A stretch of DNA of 10,684 nt, from the NCBI GenBank assembly GCA_021844355.1, contig JAKBTP010000204.1:1-10684 (forward strand). Direction: 5' to 3'. This DNA comes from a bacterium. GTDB lineage: Bacteria; Chloroflexota; Dormibacteria; Aeolococcales; Bog-877. Every line of letters begins with the position of its first letter. Position 1 is the first letter of the stretch. A program made the translations under genes and the position numbers. Positions 1 through 6,464 of this stretch are shown here, piece by piece. The notes under the pieces were generated by a model that was given only the letters and a program-made list of their open reading frames with translations, did not search any database and was not told the DNA's origin.

Positions 1-68
1 AGGATGAGGCGGCCACCGGCCTCCACCGCCGCCTGCTCCACCGAGATCTCAGCTATCACGGGGCGCAT
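1..68 (-). CDS. Probable second ABC ATPase, N-terminal fragment (runs off left edge)
   Basis: Downstream of the ABC ATPase gene, a new minus-strand frame opens and stays open to base 1. It can start at ATG 66-68 or at GTG 57-59, in the same frame, overlapping the 3' end of the previous gene by 11-18 bases. A GGAG lies about nine bases before the GTG. The visible peptide begins MRPVIAEISVEQ and continues AAVEAGGRLIL. This resembles the first beta-strand and turn of an ABC ATPase ahead of Walker A, where a pattern like 'I-x-V...GGR-x-IL' is common. Exporters with one FtsX-type permease and two consecutive ATPase genes are known, which supports the reading. Only about 22 codons are visible and no catalytic motif is inside the window, so the family is an inference. 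Confidence 0.45.
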   Translation of the reverse strand, partial: MRPVIAEISVEQAAVEAGGRLI

Positions 69-921
69 CTCCGGGAGGCTCCAGCTCCGGGCTCAGGAGG
101 TCGACGCCCAGGGCGTGCCGGCGGACCCTCAGCAAAGTTCCCGGGGGCAGCTTCTCCAGCACGTCAGGGGGCAGCTGCACGCTCCCGTCCTTGCCCACCA
201 CCGCGAACTCCTGCCCCCGGCGCCCTTCGGCCCCGATGCGGCCGTCCCGGATGGTCACGGTGCGGGGCATGGCCGCCCCCACCTCGGGGTCGTGGGTCAC
301 GCTGACCACGGTGGCACCGAGGGCCTGGTTGATCTGGGCGAGGAGGGCCACCACCTGATCGCGACTCCTGGTGTCCAGCTGGGAGGTGGGCTCGTCCACC
401 AGCAGGAGCCGGGGGGCCGGGGCGGCGCCGGTGGCGATCGCCACCCGCTGCTGCTCCCCGCCGGAGAGGGTGGCCACGGTGCGACGGGCCAGGTGGCCCA
501 TCCCCAGCTGCTCCAGGAGCTCCTGGGCGCCGAAGGGAGGATGGTGGCCCCGGGCGCGGGCGCCGCGCTGGGCGAACTCCACGTTCTGCGCCGCGGTGGC
601 ATACGGGAGGAGGTTGCGAGCCGGGTCCTGGAGCACCAGGCTCACCTCGGTGGCCCGGAGCCGGAGGAGCTGGCTGGAGCTGAGCCGCCCCAGGTCGTAC
701 TCGCCGAGGCGGATCCGGCCCGCGGAGGGGCGGTGGAGCCCGGAGAGCAGCGCCAGGATGGTGGACTTGCCGGAACCGGAGGGACCCAAGAGGGCGAACT
801 CCTCCCCCGCCTCCACGTCCAGGTCCACCCCCCGCAGCGCCACCACGTCCCCCTCCTGGCTGGGGTACAGGTGGACGATGCCCTCCATGTGGATGTCCAG
901 ACCGCGGGCTCGAGTGTTCAC
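49..921 (-). CDS. ABC transporter ATP-binding protein (MacB/LolD-like) with AbrB-like C-terminal tail
   Basis: This is the cytoplasmic ATPase (290 residues) that should power the adjacent FtsX permease. All nucleotide-binding motifs are present: Walker A GPSGSGKST at 46-54, Q-loop Gln98, signature LSGGEQQR at 152-159, Walker B LLLVDEP at 172-178 with catalytic Glu177, D-loop around 181-183 and switch His210. It is longer than a minimal LolD/MacB ATPase (about 220-240 residues). The extra residues, about 238-280, contain GSVQLPPDVLEKL and a following beta-rich stretch that resembles a SpoVT-AbrB swapped-hairpin unit; similar tails occur on some actinobacterial ABC ATPases, as far as I recall. 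The GTG start sits in a GTGA overlap with the permease stop and has a GGAG (927-930) five bases upstream, so the two are translationally coupled. The family and partner are clear; the exported substrate is not visible from sequence. Confidence 0.93.
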   Translation of the reverse strand: MNTRARGLDIHMEGIVHLYPSQEGDVVALRGVDLDVEAGEEFALLGPSGSGKSTILALLSGLHRPSAGRIRLGEYDLGRLSSSQLLRLRATEVSLVLQDPARNLLPYATAAQNVEFAQRGARARGHHPPFGAQELLEQLGMGHLARRTVATLSGGEQQRVAIATGAAPAPRLLLVDEPTSQLDTRSRDQVVALLAQINQALGATVVSVTHDPEVGAAMPRTVTIRDGRIGAEGRRGQEFAVVGKDGSVQLPPDVLEKLPPGTLLRVRRHALGVDLLSPELEPPGDAPRDS

Positions 922-3900
922 ATGATCTCCGTGCGCAGCCGGCTCCAGGAGGCCAGGCGCAGGGTGGCCAGCGCCGAGGCCACCGCCGCGACCAAGAGGA
1001 GCACCACCAGGAGCCCCACCATGAGCAGGATGGGGAGGGGGACCAGCACCAGCTCCACAGGAGGGCTTCCCGCAGTCGAGCTGAACTCCGGGACCGAGGG
1101 CAGCGCCAGCAACACCCCGAGCAGGCCCGCCCCCACCCCCAGAACCACCCCGGGGACCAGGACCATAAGCTGCTCCCCCAGCAGGGAGTTGCGCAGCGCA
1201 CTCTCCGGGAGCCCGATCGCCCGCAGCACCGCCAGCTCGAAGGCCCGGCGCCGGGCCGACATGAACACCGAGAAGACGGCCGCCCCCATGGAGAGTACGG
1301 CGGCGGCCCCGGCGGCGAAGAGGAAGAAGAGGTATGCGAGGGCGATCCCTCCCCGGTTCATGGCGGAGATCGCCGCCGCGGGCGTCTTCGAGCTGAGGAT
1401 CCGGATCCCCTGGGCCTTAAGCCGGCTCACGACGCTGGCCGGGGCGTCCTTGGCCAGCCACACCTCGTCCTCGGTGAGGCTGGGGGGCTGGGTCTCCGAA
1501 CGGACCGCCTGGTTGAGGTCCAGGAGGAACCCCTGGCCCCCCAGCTGGGGGAGGGCGGCCACCTGGTACCGGACGTTGACCGTGAGCAGCCCGCCATCGA
1601 AGTTCTCCACCGAGGCGGCGGCCGGGTCCTGGACCGAATTGGCCACGGTCACCACCCCGGGGAGGACCGCGGGCAGCCCGCCCGGGTACACCGAGGGGGT
1701 GGTGGTGTCACTGGCCTGGTCCAGCACCGAGAGCCTGAGCGCCGGCCGTCCCCCCACGGTCGAGCTGGAGACCGCCATCCCGGGGCCGGAGCTGGACCAG
1801 TAGGCGGGGTTGGCCAGGTACGAGGTCACCGGACGCGGATGGGAGCCGGGGTTGTCCTGGAGCGAGGAGATGGTCAGCTGGTAGCGGGCCGAGGACGGCC
1901 CGGTCGGGACCGGGCCCTGGAGCGGCACCGTGGTCTGGGCCTGGGTCCAGACCGGCAGCAGCTGGCTGACGTGGCAACCGAAGACGCAGGGGGCCGGCAG
2001 CGGGGCGGTGTAGGTGTGGGTGCCCTCGCTGAGGAAGCCGAAGTCGGCGACGGCGGGGTTGCCGTCCTGGTCCACCAGCGCCAGCTGGAGGTCGGGAGGA
2101 GGGCTGGGATTGCCGGTCATGGTGACCACGGCCTGGAGCGACGTTCCCCGCACCACCATCTCCGGGAGCAGGTGGGGGGTGAGCCAGTGGACCAGCCGCG
2201 AGAGCGACACCGAGGAGATGCCCGCCGGCCAGTACCCCACCCTGGCGAGTCGGCTGGCCTGCACGGCGATCAGGTTCTGGCTGGGGATCTTGGAGACCAT
2301 CGCCGCCAGGGCGTAGCGACCGGTGGGATCGGCCCGGTCCACCGCCGCCTCCAACCCCAGCCCGGAGGGCAGCTGCACCTGGAGCACCCTGGGGGCACCG
2401 AGGGCGAAGTCGGCGCGCACCTGCCGGTTCACCCCCGCCGCCGCCCAGCCGGCGACAGCGAAGCAGGCCAGCGCCGCGGCCACCGCCAGGACCGCGACCT
2501 GGCGCAGGCTGGCCGGTCGGCGGACCACCTGGCGCACCGCCAGCCCCAGGCCCAGGTGACCACCGCTGCGGGTGCGCCGCACGACCAGCTGGGCGAGCGG
2601 CGGAAGCAGCCTCATCCCCAGGATGGCCAGCGCCACCGCCACCAGCCCGGGGGCGAAGGCGGCTATGGGGTTGGGCTGGCGGCCGTTCAGGACCCCCGAG
2701 GCGAGCAGCTCCAGGATCCCGGCCACAGCCAGCGCCAGCCCTCCGGCGTCCAAGGCCGCGCGCGCCGTGCTGGAACTCCTGGGCTCGACCCCCCGCAGGT
2801 CGTCCACCAGCTTCCGGGTCAGGATCCGCCAGGCCCCGAAGACCACCGCCACCAGCCCGCCGGCGAAGGCGGCCAGGGCGGCCACCAGAGCCAGGGGTTG
2901 GAAGCTGAGCTGGCCGCCGGGGAGCAGGGCCGGGCGGACCAGGGCCACCACCAGGTAGGCGAGCAGGAGCCCCACCGGCACCGCCAGGGCCAGCATCGCC
3001 ACCGGCTCCAGGAGCCCCGCCGACAGCACCGAGGGCAGGCGGAAGCCCCGGAGCTTGGCCAGCGCCACCTCCTTCTGCCGCGCCTCGGCGGTGCGGGCCA
3101 CCAGCCCGAAGAGCACGAAGAGGGCGAGGAGGACCAGCTGCAGGTCCACCACCAGGACGATCGCCTGCATCAGCTGGTTCTCCCGGTTGGCCTGCGCGGC
3201 GAGCGAGGTGAGCTGGGTGGAGACCGTGAGCTGCAGGTTCTGGTTGGCGTCGGTGTCGAAGTTGCCCAGCGCCCGGTTGAAGGCAGGGGCCCCCGAGAGG
3301 TGCAGGGAGGAGAGCTTGAGGAAGAGCTCGTCACTGGCCAGGGTCCCGGGCACCGAGGAGATGGTGGCCTGGGGGGTGAACATGGAGTCCAGCTGGGGAA
3401 GGCAGAAGGGCGCCTGAGGAGGGCATGACTGGCCGAAGCCGAAGTAGTCGTCCGCGAACCAGAACGGCGCGGAGGGGTTCCCCACCGCCACGATGCCGGC
3501 CACCTGGACCACCTTCTCGATGCTGGTTCGGTTGGGAATGCCGTTCACGTAGCGGACCGGCCCGGGGATGCTGGTGGTGAGCCGGGATCCCACCTGGGCG
3601 CCCAGGCTCTGGGCGCTGCGGTCGGTCAGCACCACCTCGCCCGCCGACCGGGGGCAGCTCCCCTTGAGGAAGTGGAGCTGGCCGCAGGCACCGGGGTCCG
3701 AGATCAGGTCGGAGCCGAACTTGGCCCCGCTCGGGCCGACCACGGTGAGCCCGGCGTCCAGCACCAGCTTCTGGGGCGAATACCACCGGGAGAGGCCATA
3801 CTGGCGGGCCGCCTGGAGGCCGGCCTCCGCCGCCGCCACCTGGCCCGCGCCCTGCCGGGGGATGAGGGTTATGCCGTCGAACGCCGGCGGGTTGGAGGCC

Positions 3901-4121
3901 AAGATGGAGTGCAGCACGGAGTCATTGGCGGTGGCCAGGTACAGCGGCCCGGCGGCCGCGGCGAGCACCGCCACCACCCCCACCACGAAGAGGGCGAGCG
4001 CCCCTCCCAGCCGCCAGCGCACCGCCCGGAGGAGGAGCCTGAGCTGGCTCACCAGCCGGCTCGTTCCGCGAGGCGGACGCTCACCGGCCCAGCCTAGCTC
4101 CCGGTTCGGCAGGCGCGCCAT
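918..4121 (-). CDS. Large FtsX/MacB-type ABC exporter permease, double FtsX domain
   Basis: This 1067-residue membrane protein looks like two FtsX units fused in one chain, as expected for a type VII (MacB/LolCE-like) exporter. I count about ten hydrophobic segments: near 37-62, 316-342, 364-398, 405-432, 455-477, 484-510, 541-563, 924-953, 978-1009 and 1024-1058. Two large extracytoplasmic domains lie at about 63-315 and 564-922. After the first helix of each bundle comes the conserved cytoplasmic coupling segment, with ARQKEVALAKLRGF around 347-360 and RRRAFELAVLRAIG around 957-970. The outer domains hold six cysteines in three close pairs (146/156, 233/240, 712/716). The ATG start has G residues directly against it but no well-spaced ribosome site, so the exact start is uncertain; GTG at 4050-4052 is an alternative that keeps the first helix. 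The ATPase gene follows in a 4-base overlap. The substrate (lipid, lipoprotein, peptide or drug) cannot be told. Confidence 0.92.
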   Translation of the reverse strand: MARLPNRELGWAGERPPRGTSRLVSQLRLLLRAVRWRLGGALALFVVGVVAVLAAAAGPLYLATANDSVLHSILASNPPAFDGITLIPRQGAGQVAAAEAGLQAARQYGLSRWYSPQKLVLDAGLTVVGPSGAKFGSDLISDPGACGQLHFLKGSCPRSAGEVVLTDRSAQSLGAQVGSRLTTSIPGPVRYVNGIPNRTSIEKVVQVAGIVAVGNPSAPFWFADDYFGFGQSCPPQAPFCLPQLDSMFTPQATISSVPGTLASDELFLKLSSLHLSGAPAFNRALGNFDTDANQNLQLTVSTQLTSLAAQANRENQLMQAIVLVVDLQLVLLALFVLFGLVARTAEARQKEVALAKLRGFRLPSVLSAGLLEPVAMLALAVPVGLLLAYLVVALVRPALLPGGQLSFQPLALVAALAAFAGGLVAVVFGAWRILTRKLVDDLRGVEPRSSSTARAALDAGGLALAVAGILELLASGVLNGRQPNPIAAFAPGLVAVALAILGMRLLPPLAQLVVRRTRSGGHLGLGLAVRQVVRRPASLRQVAVLAVAAALACFAVAGWAAAGVNRQVRADFALGAPRVLQVQLPSGLGLEAAVDRADPTGRYALAAMVSKIPSQNLIAVQASRLARVGYWPAGISSVSLSRLVHWLTPHLLPEMVVRGTSLQAVVTMTGNPSPPPDLQLALVDQDGNPAVADFGFLSEGTHTYTAPLPAPCVFGCHVSQLLPVWTQAQTTVPLQGPVPTGPSSARYQLTISSLQDNPGSHPRPVTSYLANPAYWSSSGPGMAVSSSTVGGRPALRLSVLDQASDTTTPSVYPGGLPAVLPGVVTVANSVQDPAAASVENFDGGLLTVNVRYQVAALPQLGGQGFLLDLNQAVRSETQPPSLTEDEVWLAKDAPASVVSRLKAQGIRILSSKTPAAAISAMNRGGIALAYLFFLFAAGAAAVLSMGAAVFSVFMSARRRAFELAVLRAIGLPESALRNSLLGEQLMVLVPGVVLGVGAGLLGVLLALPSVPEFSSTAGSPPVELVLVPLPILLMVGLLVVLLLVAAVASALATLRLASWSRLRTEIM

Positions 4122-4211
4122 CCCCCAACGGGCTGAATCGAAGATGGGGAGTGGGCAACCCCGGTCCCCGACCTAGACTGGGGAAGAGAGTTGGTGATCC
4201 AGGAGGTCGAG
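4122..4211. promoter_or_regulatory. Divergent intergenic region with weak promoter-like elements
   Basis: These 90 bases separate the permease operon (minus) from the aldo/keto reductase (plus) and must hold the promoters of both. For the plus gene, TAGACT at 4174-4179 matches a -10 box at four of six positions, but I see no convincing -35. A small inverted repeat, GGTC-CCC-GACC, lies at 4163-4173 just upstream of it and could be an operator half-site pair; the arms are only four bases and may be chance in this GC-rich DNA. I see no clear promoter for the minus-strand operon. Confidence 0.3.
4201..4206 (+). promoter_or_regulatory. Ribosome binding site that sets the aldo/keto reductase start
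   Basis: AGGAGG lies five bases before ATG 4212-4214. This favours that ATG over the in-frame TTG (4191) and GTG (4194), both of which lie upstream of the site. Confidence 0.75.
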
Positions 4212-5195
4212 ATGCGCACCAGGAGGCTCGGGAAGGGGGGGCTGGAGGTCTCGGAGCTGGGGCTGGGCTGCATGGGCATGTCCGAGTTCTACGGGCCGCG
4301 GGACGACGAGGAGTCGATCGCCACCATCCAGATGGCGCTCGACCAGGGGGTGACCCTGCTGGACACCGCCGACATGTACGGCCCCTTCCACAACGAGCGG
4401 CTGGTGGGCAGGGCGATCCAGGGGCGGCGGGAGCAGGTGGTCCTCGCCACCAAGTTCGGCAACCAGCGCCAGGAGGACGGATCCTTCCTGGGGATTAACG
4501 GCCGCCCCGAGTACGTGCGCGCGGCCTGCGACGCCTCCCTGGAGCGCCTTGGGGTCGACCACATCGACCTCTACTACCAGCACCGGGTCGACCCCAAGGT
4601 GCCGATCGAGGAGACGGTCGGAGCCATGTCCCAGCTGGTGGAGGCGGGCAAGGTCCTCCACCTGGGCCTCTCCGAGGCGGCCCCGGCCACCATCCGCCGG
4701 GCCCACGCGGTCCACCCCATCGCCGCCCTCCAGACCGAGTACTCCCTCTTCAGCCGGGAGCCGGAGGCCGAGATCCTGCCCACCGTGCGCGAGCTGGGCA
4801 TCGGGTTCGTGGCCTACAGCCCCCTGGGCCGGGGAATGCTCACCGGCCGCTACCGGGATCCCGGAAAGCTGCAGCCCGGAGACTTCCGCAACACCCGCTA
4901 CCCCCGCTTCTCGGCTGCCAATCTCGAGCACAACCTGAGGCTGGTCGACCGCATCGAGGAGATCGCCAGGGAGAAGGGGGCCACCCCCGGCCAGGTGGCC
5001 ATCGCCTGGGTCCTCCACCAGGGAGAGGACATCGTGCCCATCCCCGGCACCAAGCGCCGGCGCTACCTGGAGGAGAACCTATTGGCCGCCGAGCTTGAGC
5101 TGGACCAGGAGACGATGGACCTCCTCTCGGAGGTGGCCTCGCCGAAGGCCATCCGCGGCGACCGCTACGCCGACATGAGCACCGTCAACCGCTGA
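4212..5195 (+). CDS. Aldo/keto reductase, AKR13-like (YakC-type)
   Basis: This is a cytosolic NADPH-dependent reductase of the (beta/alpha)8 aldo/keto reductase superfamily, which reduces aldehydes or ketones to alcohols. Starting at the ATG with the strong ribosome site gives 327 residues, the usual family length. The N-terminus (RRLGKGGLEVSELGLGCMGM) is typical of AKR13-like proteins. The catalytic tetrad is intact: Asp51 and Tyr56 in DTADMYG, Lys81 in ATKFG and His124 in YYQHRVD. The cofactor loop GTKRRRYLEEN near 279-289 suits NADP(H). Residues SPLGRGMLTGRY near 203-214 are also a family signature. The gene stands alone, divergent from the ABC operon and separated from nrdR by 80 bases. 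Physiological substrates of these enzymes are often unknown and the context gives no clue, so I leave the symbol empty. Confidence 0.95.
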   Translation: MRTRRLGKGGLEVSELGLGCMGMSEFYGPRDDEESIATIQMALDQGVTLLDTADMYGPFHNERLVGRAIQGRREQVVLATKFGNQRQEDGSFLGINGRPEYVRAACDASLERLGVDHIDLYYQHRVDPKVPIEETVGAMSQLVEAGKVLHLGLSEAAPATIRRAHAVHPIAALQTEYSLFSREPEAEILPTVRELGIGFVAYSPLGRGMLTGRYRDPGKLQPGDFRNTRYPRFSAANLEHNLRLVDRIEEIAREKGATPGQVAIAWVLHQGEDIVPIPGTKRRRYLEENLLAAELELDQETMDLLSEVASPKAIRGDRYADMSTVNR

Positions 5196-5212
5196 CCGGC
5201 CGGCTCGGCCGG
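5196..5212 (+). terminator. GC-rich hairpin directly after the aldo/keto reductase stop
   Basis: CCGGCCG-GCT-CGGCCGG is a perfect 7-bp stem with a 3-base loop, starting on the first base after the TGA stop. There is no T-tract behind it, so it is terminator-like rather than a standard intrinsic terminator. The right arm covers the place where a -35 box for nrdR would fall. Confidence 0.4.
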
Positions 5213-5228
5213 AGCACAAGATGCGGGG

Positions 5229-5234
5229 TACAAT
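5229..5234 (+). promoter_or_regulatory. Candidate -10 box for nrdR
   Basis: TACAAT matches the sigma-70 type -10 consensus at five of six positions, in a locally AT-richer patch 41 bases before the nrdR GTG. The bases 16-18 upstream are GC-only and do not resemble TTGACA, and there is no TGN extension. I see no convincing NrdR box here. Confidence 0.4.
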
Positions 5235-5262
5235 CCAGCCAGCTCAACTAGATGCTGTAGCC

Positions 5263-5270
5263 GAGAGGAG
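5263..5270 (+). promoter_or_regulatory. nrdR ribosome binding site
   Basis: GAGAGGAG ends five bases before the GTG at 5276-5278. It supports that GTG as the true start, which gives the expected N-terminus MRCPYC. Confidence 0.7.
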
Positions 5271-5275
5271 ACCCC

Positions 5276-5764
5276 GTGCGCTGCCCCTACTGCAACCACC
5301 ACGACCTTCGGGTGGTGGACTCGCGCGACTCCGAGACCGGGGAGGCGATCCGCCGCCGGAGGGCGTGCAACAACTGCGGGCGCCGCTTCACCAGCTATGA
5401 ACGGATCGAGTCGATCCCCTTCTACATCGTCAAGAAGGACGGAAGACGCGAGGACTTCGATCGGCAGAAGCTCTTCTTGGGGCTGATGAACGCCTGCAAG
5501 AAGCGGGACATCTCCCCGGAGCGGGTGCAGCAGATCGTGGAGGAGATCGAGACCGAGCTGCGCGGGACGGGGCAGTCGGAGCTCCCCAGCCGGGAGGTGG
5601 GAGAGCTCGTGATGGCCCGGCTCCGGGAGCTGGACGAGGTGGCCTACGTGCGCTTCGCCTCGGTCTACCGCTCCTTCCGGGACCTCTCCGAGGTCAAGCA
5701 GGAGATCGACCACCTCCTCTCCGCCGACCGCGTCGGGGGCCGGCGCCGTGCCCCCGCCCGCTGA
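5276..5764 (+). CDS. nrdR: Transcriptional repressor NrdR
   Basis: NrdR senses (d)ATP and represses ribonucleotide reductase genes by binding NrdR boxes in their promoters. The 162-residue product has the standard architecture. An N-terminal zinc ribbon uses Cys3, Cys6, Cys31 and Cys34 (CPYC and CNNC), with the basic DNA-binding stretch RRRR at 26-29. It is followed by GRRFTSYER and an ATP-cone of about residues 49-139 (IVKKDGRREDFD near the start, then VAYVRFASVYRSF). A 15-residue Arg/Ala-rich tail follows. In many bacteria the zinc ribbon starts at residue 3, as here, so the GTG start is safe. No ribonucleotide reductase gene is in the window, so its targets lie elsewhere. It overlaps the next gene by 17 bases and is probably cotranscribed with it. 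Confidence 0.97.
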   Translation: MRCPYCNHHDLRVVDSRDSETGEAIRRRRACNNCGRRFTSYERIESIPFYIVKKDGRREDFDRQKLFLGLMNACKKRDISPERVQQIVEEIETELRGTGQSELPSREVGELVMARLRELDEVAYVRFASVYRSFRDLSEVKQEIDHLLSADRVGGRRRAPAR

Positions 5765-6458
5765 CCTCGCGGAGAGGCTGCTCGCGCTGAGGGAGCGGAT
5801 CGCCCAGGCGGCGGCCTCGGCCGGCCGCAGCCCTGGCGAGGTCCAACTGCTGGCCGTCACCAAGGGGCGGCCCCTGGAGGTGGTTCGGGAGGCGGTGGCC
5901 AGCGGCCTTAGCGAACTGGGCGAGAACTATGTCCAGGAGTGCTCGGAGAAGGCCGCCCAGCTGGGTCCGACCGAGGGGGTCCGCTGGCACCTGATCGGGC
6001 ACCTCCAGCGCAACAAGGCGCGGCGCGCGGCCCAGCTCTTCCAGGTGGTGGAGAGCGTGGACTCGGTGGCGCTGGCAAGGCTCCTGGCGGAGGCGGTCCC
6101 CGCCCCCGGGCCGCCGCTCCCGGTGCTTCTGGAGGTGGAGCTGACCGGCGTCCCCACCCGCTCCGGGGTCGGGGAGGGAGAGCTCTCGCCGTTGGCGGAG
6201 GCGGTGGCGCAGCTGCCCGGCCTGCGCCTCTCAGGGCTCATGACGGTGGCCAGCCAGCAGCAGCCCGGGCGGGAGTTCTCCCGCTGCCGGGAGCTGCGCG
6301 ACCGGCTCCAGGCGGAGCTGGGGGTGGAGCTGCCGGTCCTGAGCATGGGGATGTCCTCGGACTTCGAGGCGGCGATCCGGGAGGGAAGCACCGAGGTCCG
6401 GATCGGGACCCTCCTCCTGGGGCCCCGGCCGCAGCCGCCCTCACGGGGCGTCGGCTGA
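5748..6458 (+). CDS. YggS/PROSC-family pyridoxal-phosphate homeostasis protein
   Basis: This family binds PLP without known enzyme activity and keeps the pool of free PLP balanced; loss perturbs amino-acid metabolism. The 236-residue product has the fold-type III signatures: PLP lysine Lys39 in AVTKG, GENYVQE at 58-64, WHLIGHLQRNK at 80-90, GLMTVA at 163-168, and the phosphate-binding SMGMSSD at 199-205 followed by EVRIG at 216-220. The GTG start lies inside the end of nrdR (17-base overlap, different frame). The family-typical opening helix (DLAERLLALRERIAQAA) starts right after it, so the start fits. In Actinomycetota and relatives the gene is usually beside cell-division genes; here the upstream partner is nrdR, and on the downstream side it runs tail to tail into a minus-strand gene, overlapping it by 18 bases. 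Confidence 0.95.
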   Translation: MPPPADLAERLLALRERIAQAAASAGRSPGEVQLLAVTKGRPLEVVREAVASGLSELGENYVQECSEKAAQLGPTEGVRWHLIGHLQRNKARRAAQLFQVVESVDSVALARLLAEAVPAPGPPLPVLLEVELTGVPTRSGVGEGELSPLAEAVAQLPGLRLSGLMTVASQQQPGREFSRCRELRDRLQAELGVELPVLSMGMSSDFEAAIREGSTEVRIGTLLLGPRPQPPSRGVG

Positions 6459-6464
6459 GGGCGG
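6435..6464. terminator. Symmetric hairpin between two convergent genes, holding both stop codons
   Basis: CCGCCCTCA (6435-6443) and TGAGGGCGG (6456-6464) form a perfect 9-bp inverted repeat around a 12-base loop. The inner three bases of each arm are the stop codon of one of the two convergent genes (6441-6443 for the minus gene, 6456-6458 for the plus gene). The stem would form in either transcript, so a bidirectional terminator is a reasonable reading. There is no T-tract on either side. Confidence 0.45.

Noticed and set aside
4..1803. Long plus-strand open frame of 599 codons across the ABC operon
   Set aside because: It lies antisense to two genes with clear family motifs. Its product is low-complexity Gly/Arg/Pro/Ser/Thr-rich sequence with no recognisable domain, as expected for the opposite strand of GC-rich genes.
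1839..3428. Plus-strand open frame of 529 codons rich in Gly, Gln, His and Arg
   Set aside because: It is antisense to the FtsX permease. The His/Gln/Gly/Arg bias is the mirror of Leu/Ala/Val codons of a membrane protein in this GC range.
4191..4211. Upstream TTG or GTG start for the aldo/keto reductase
   Set aside because: AGGAGG at 4201-4206 is correctly spaced only for the ATG at 4212, and the family N-terminus begins there.
4173..5018. Minus-strand open frame of 281 codons opposite the aldo/keto reductase
   Set aside because: The plus strand encodes a complete reductase with all four catalytic residues. The minus-strand product has no family resemblance.
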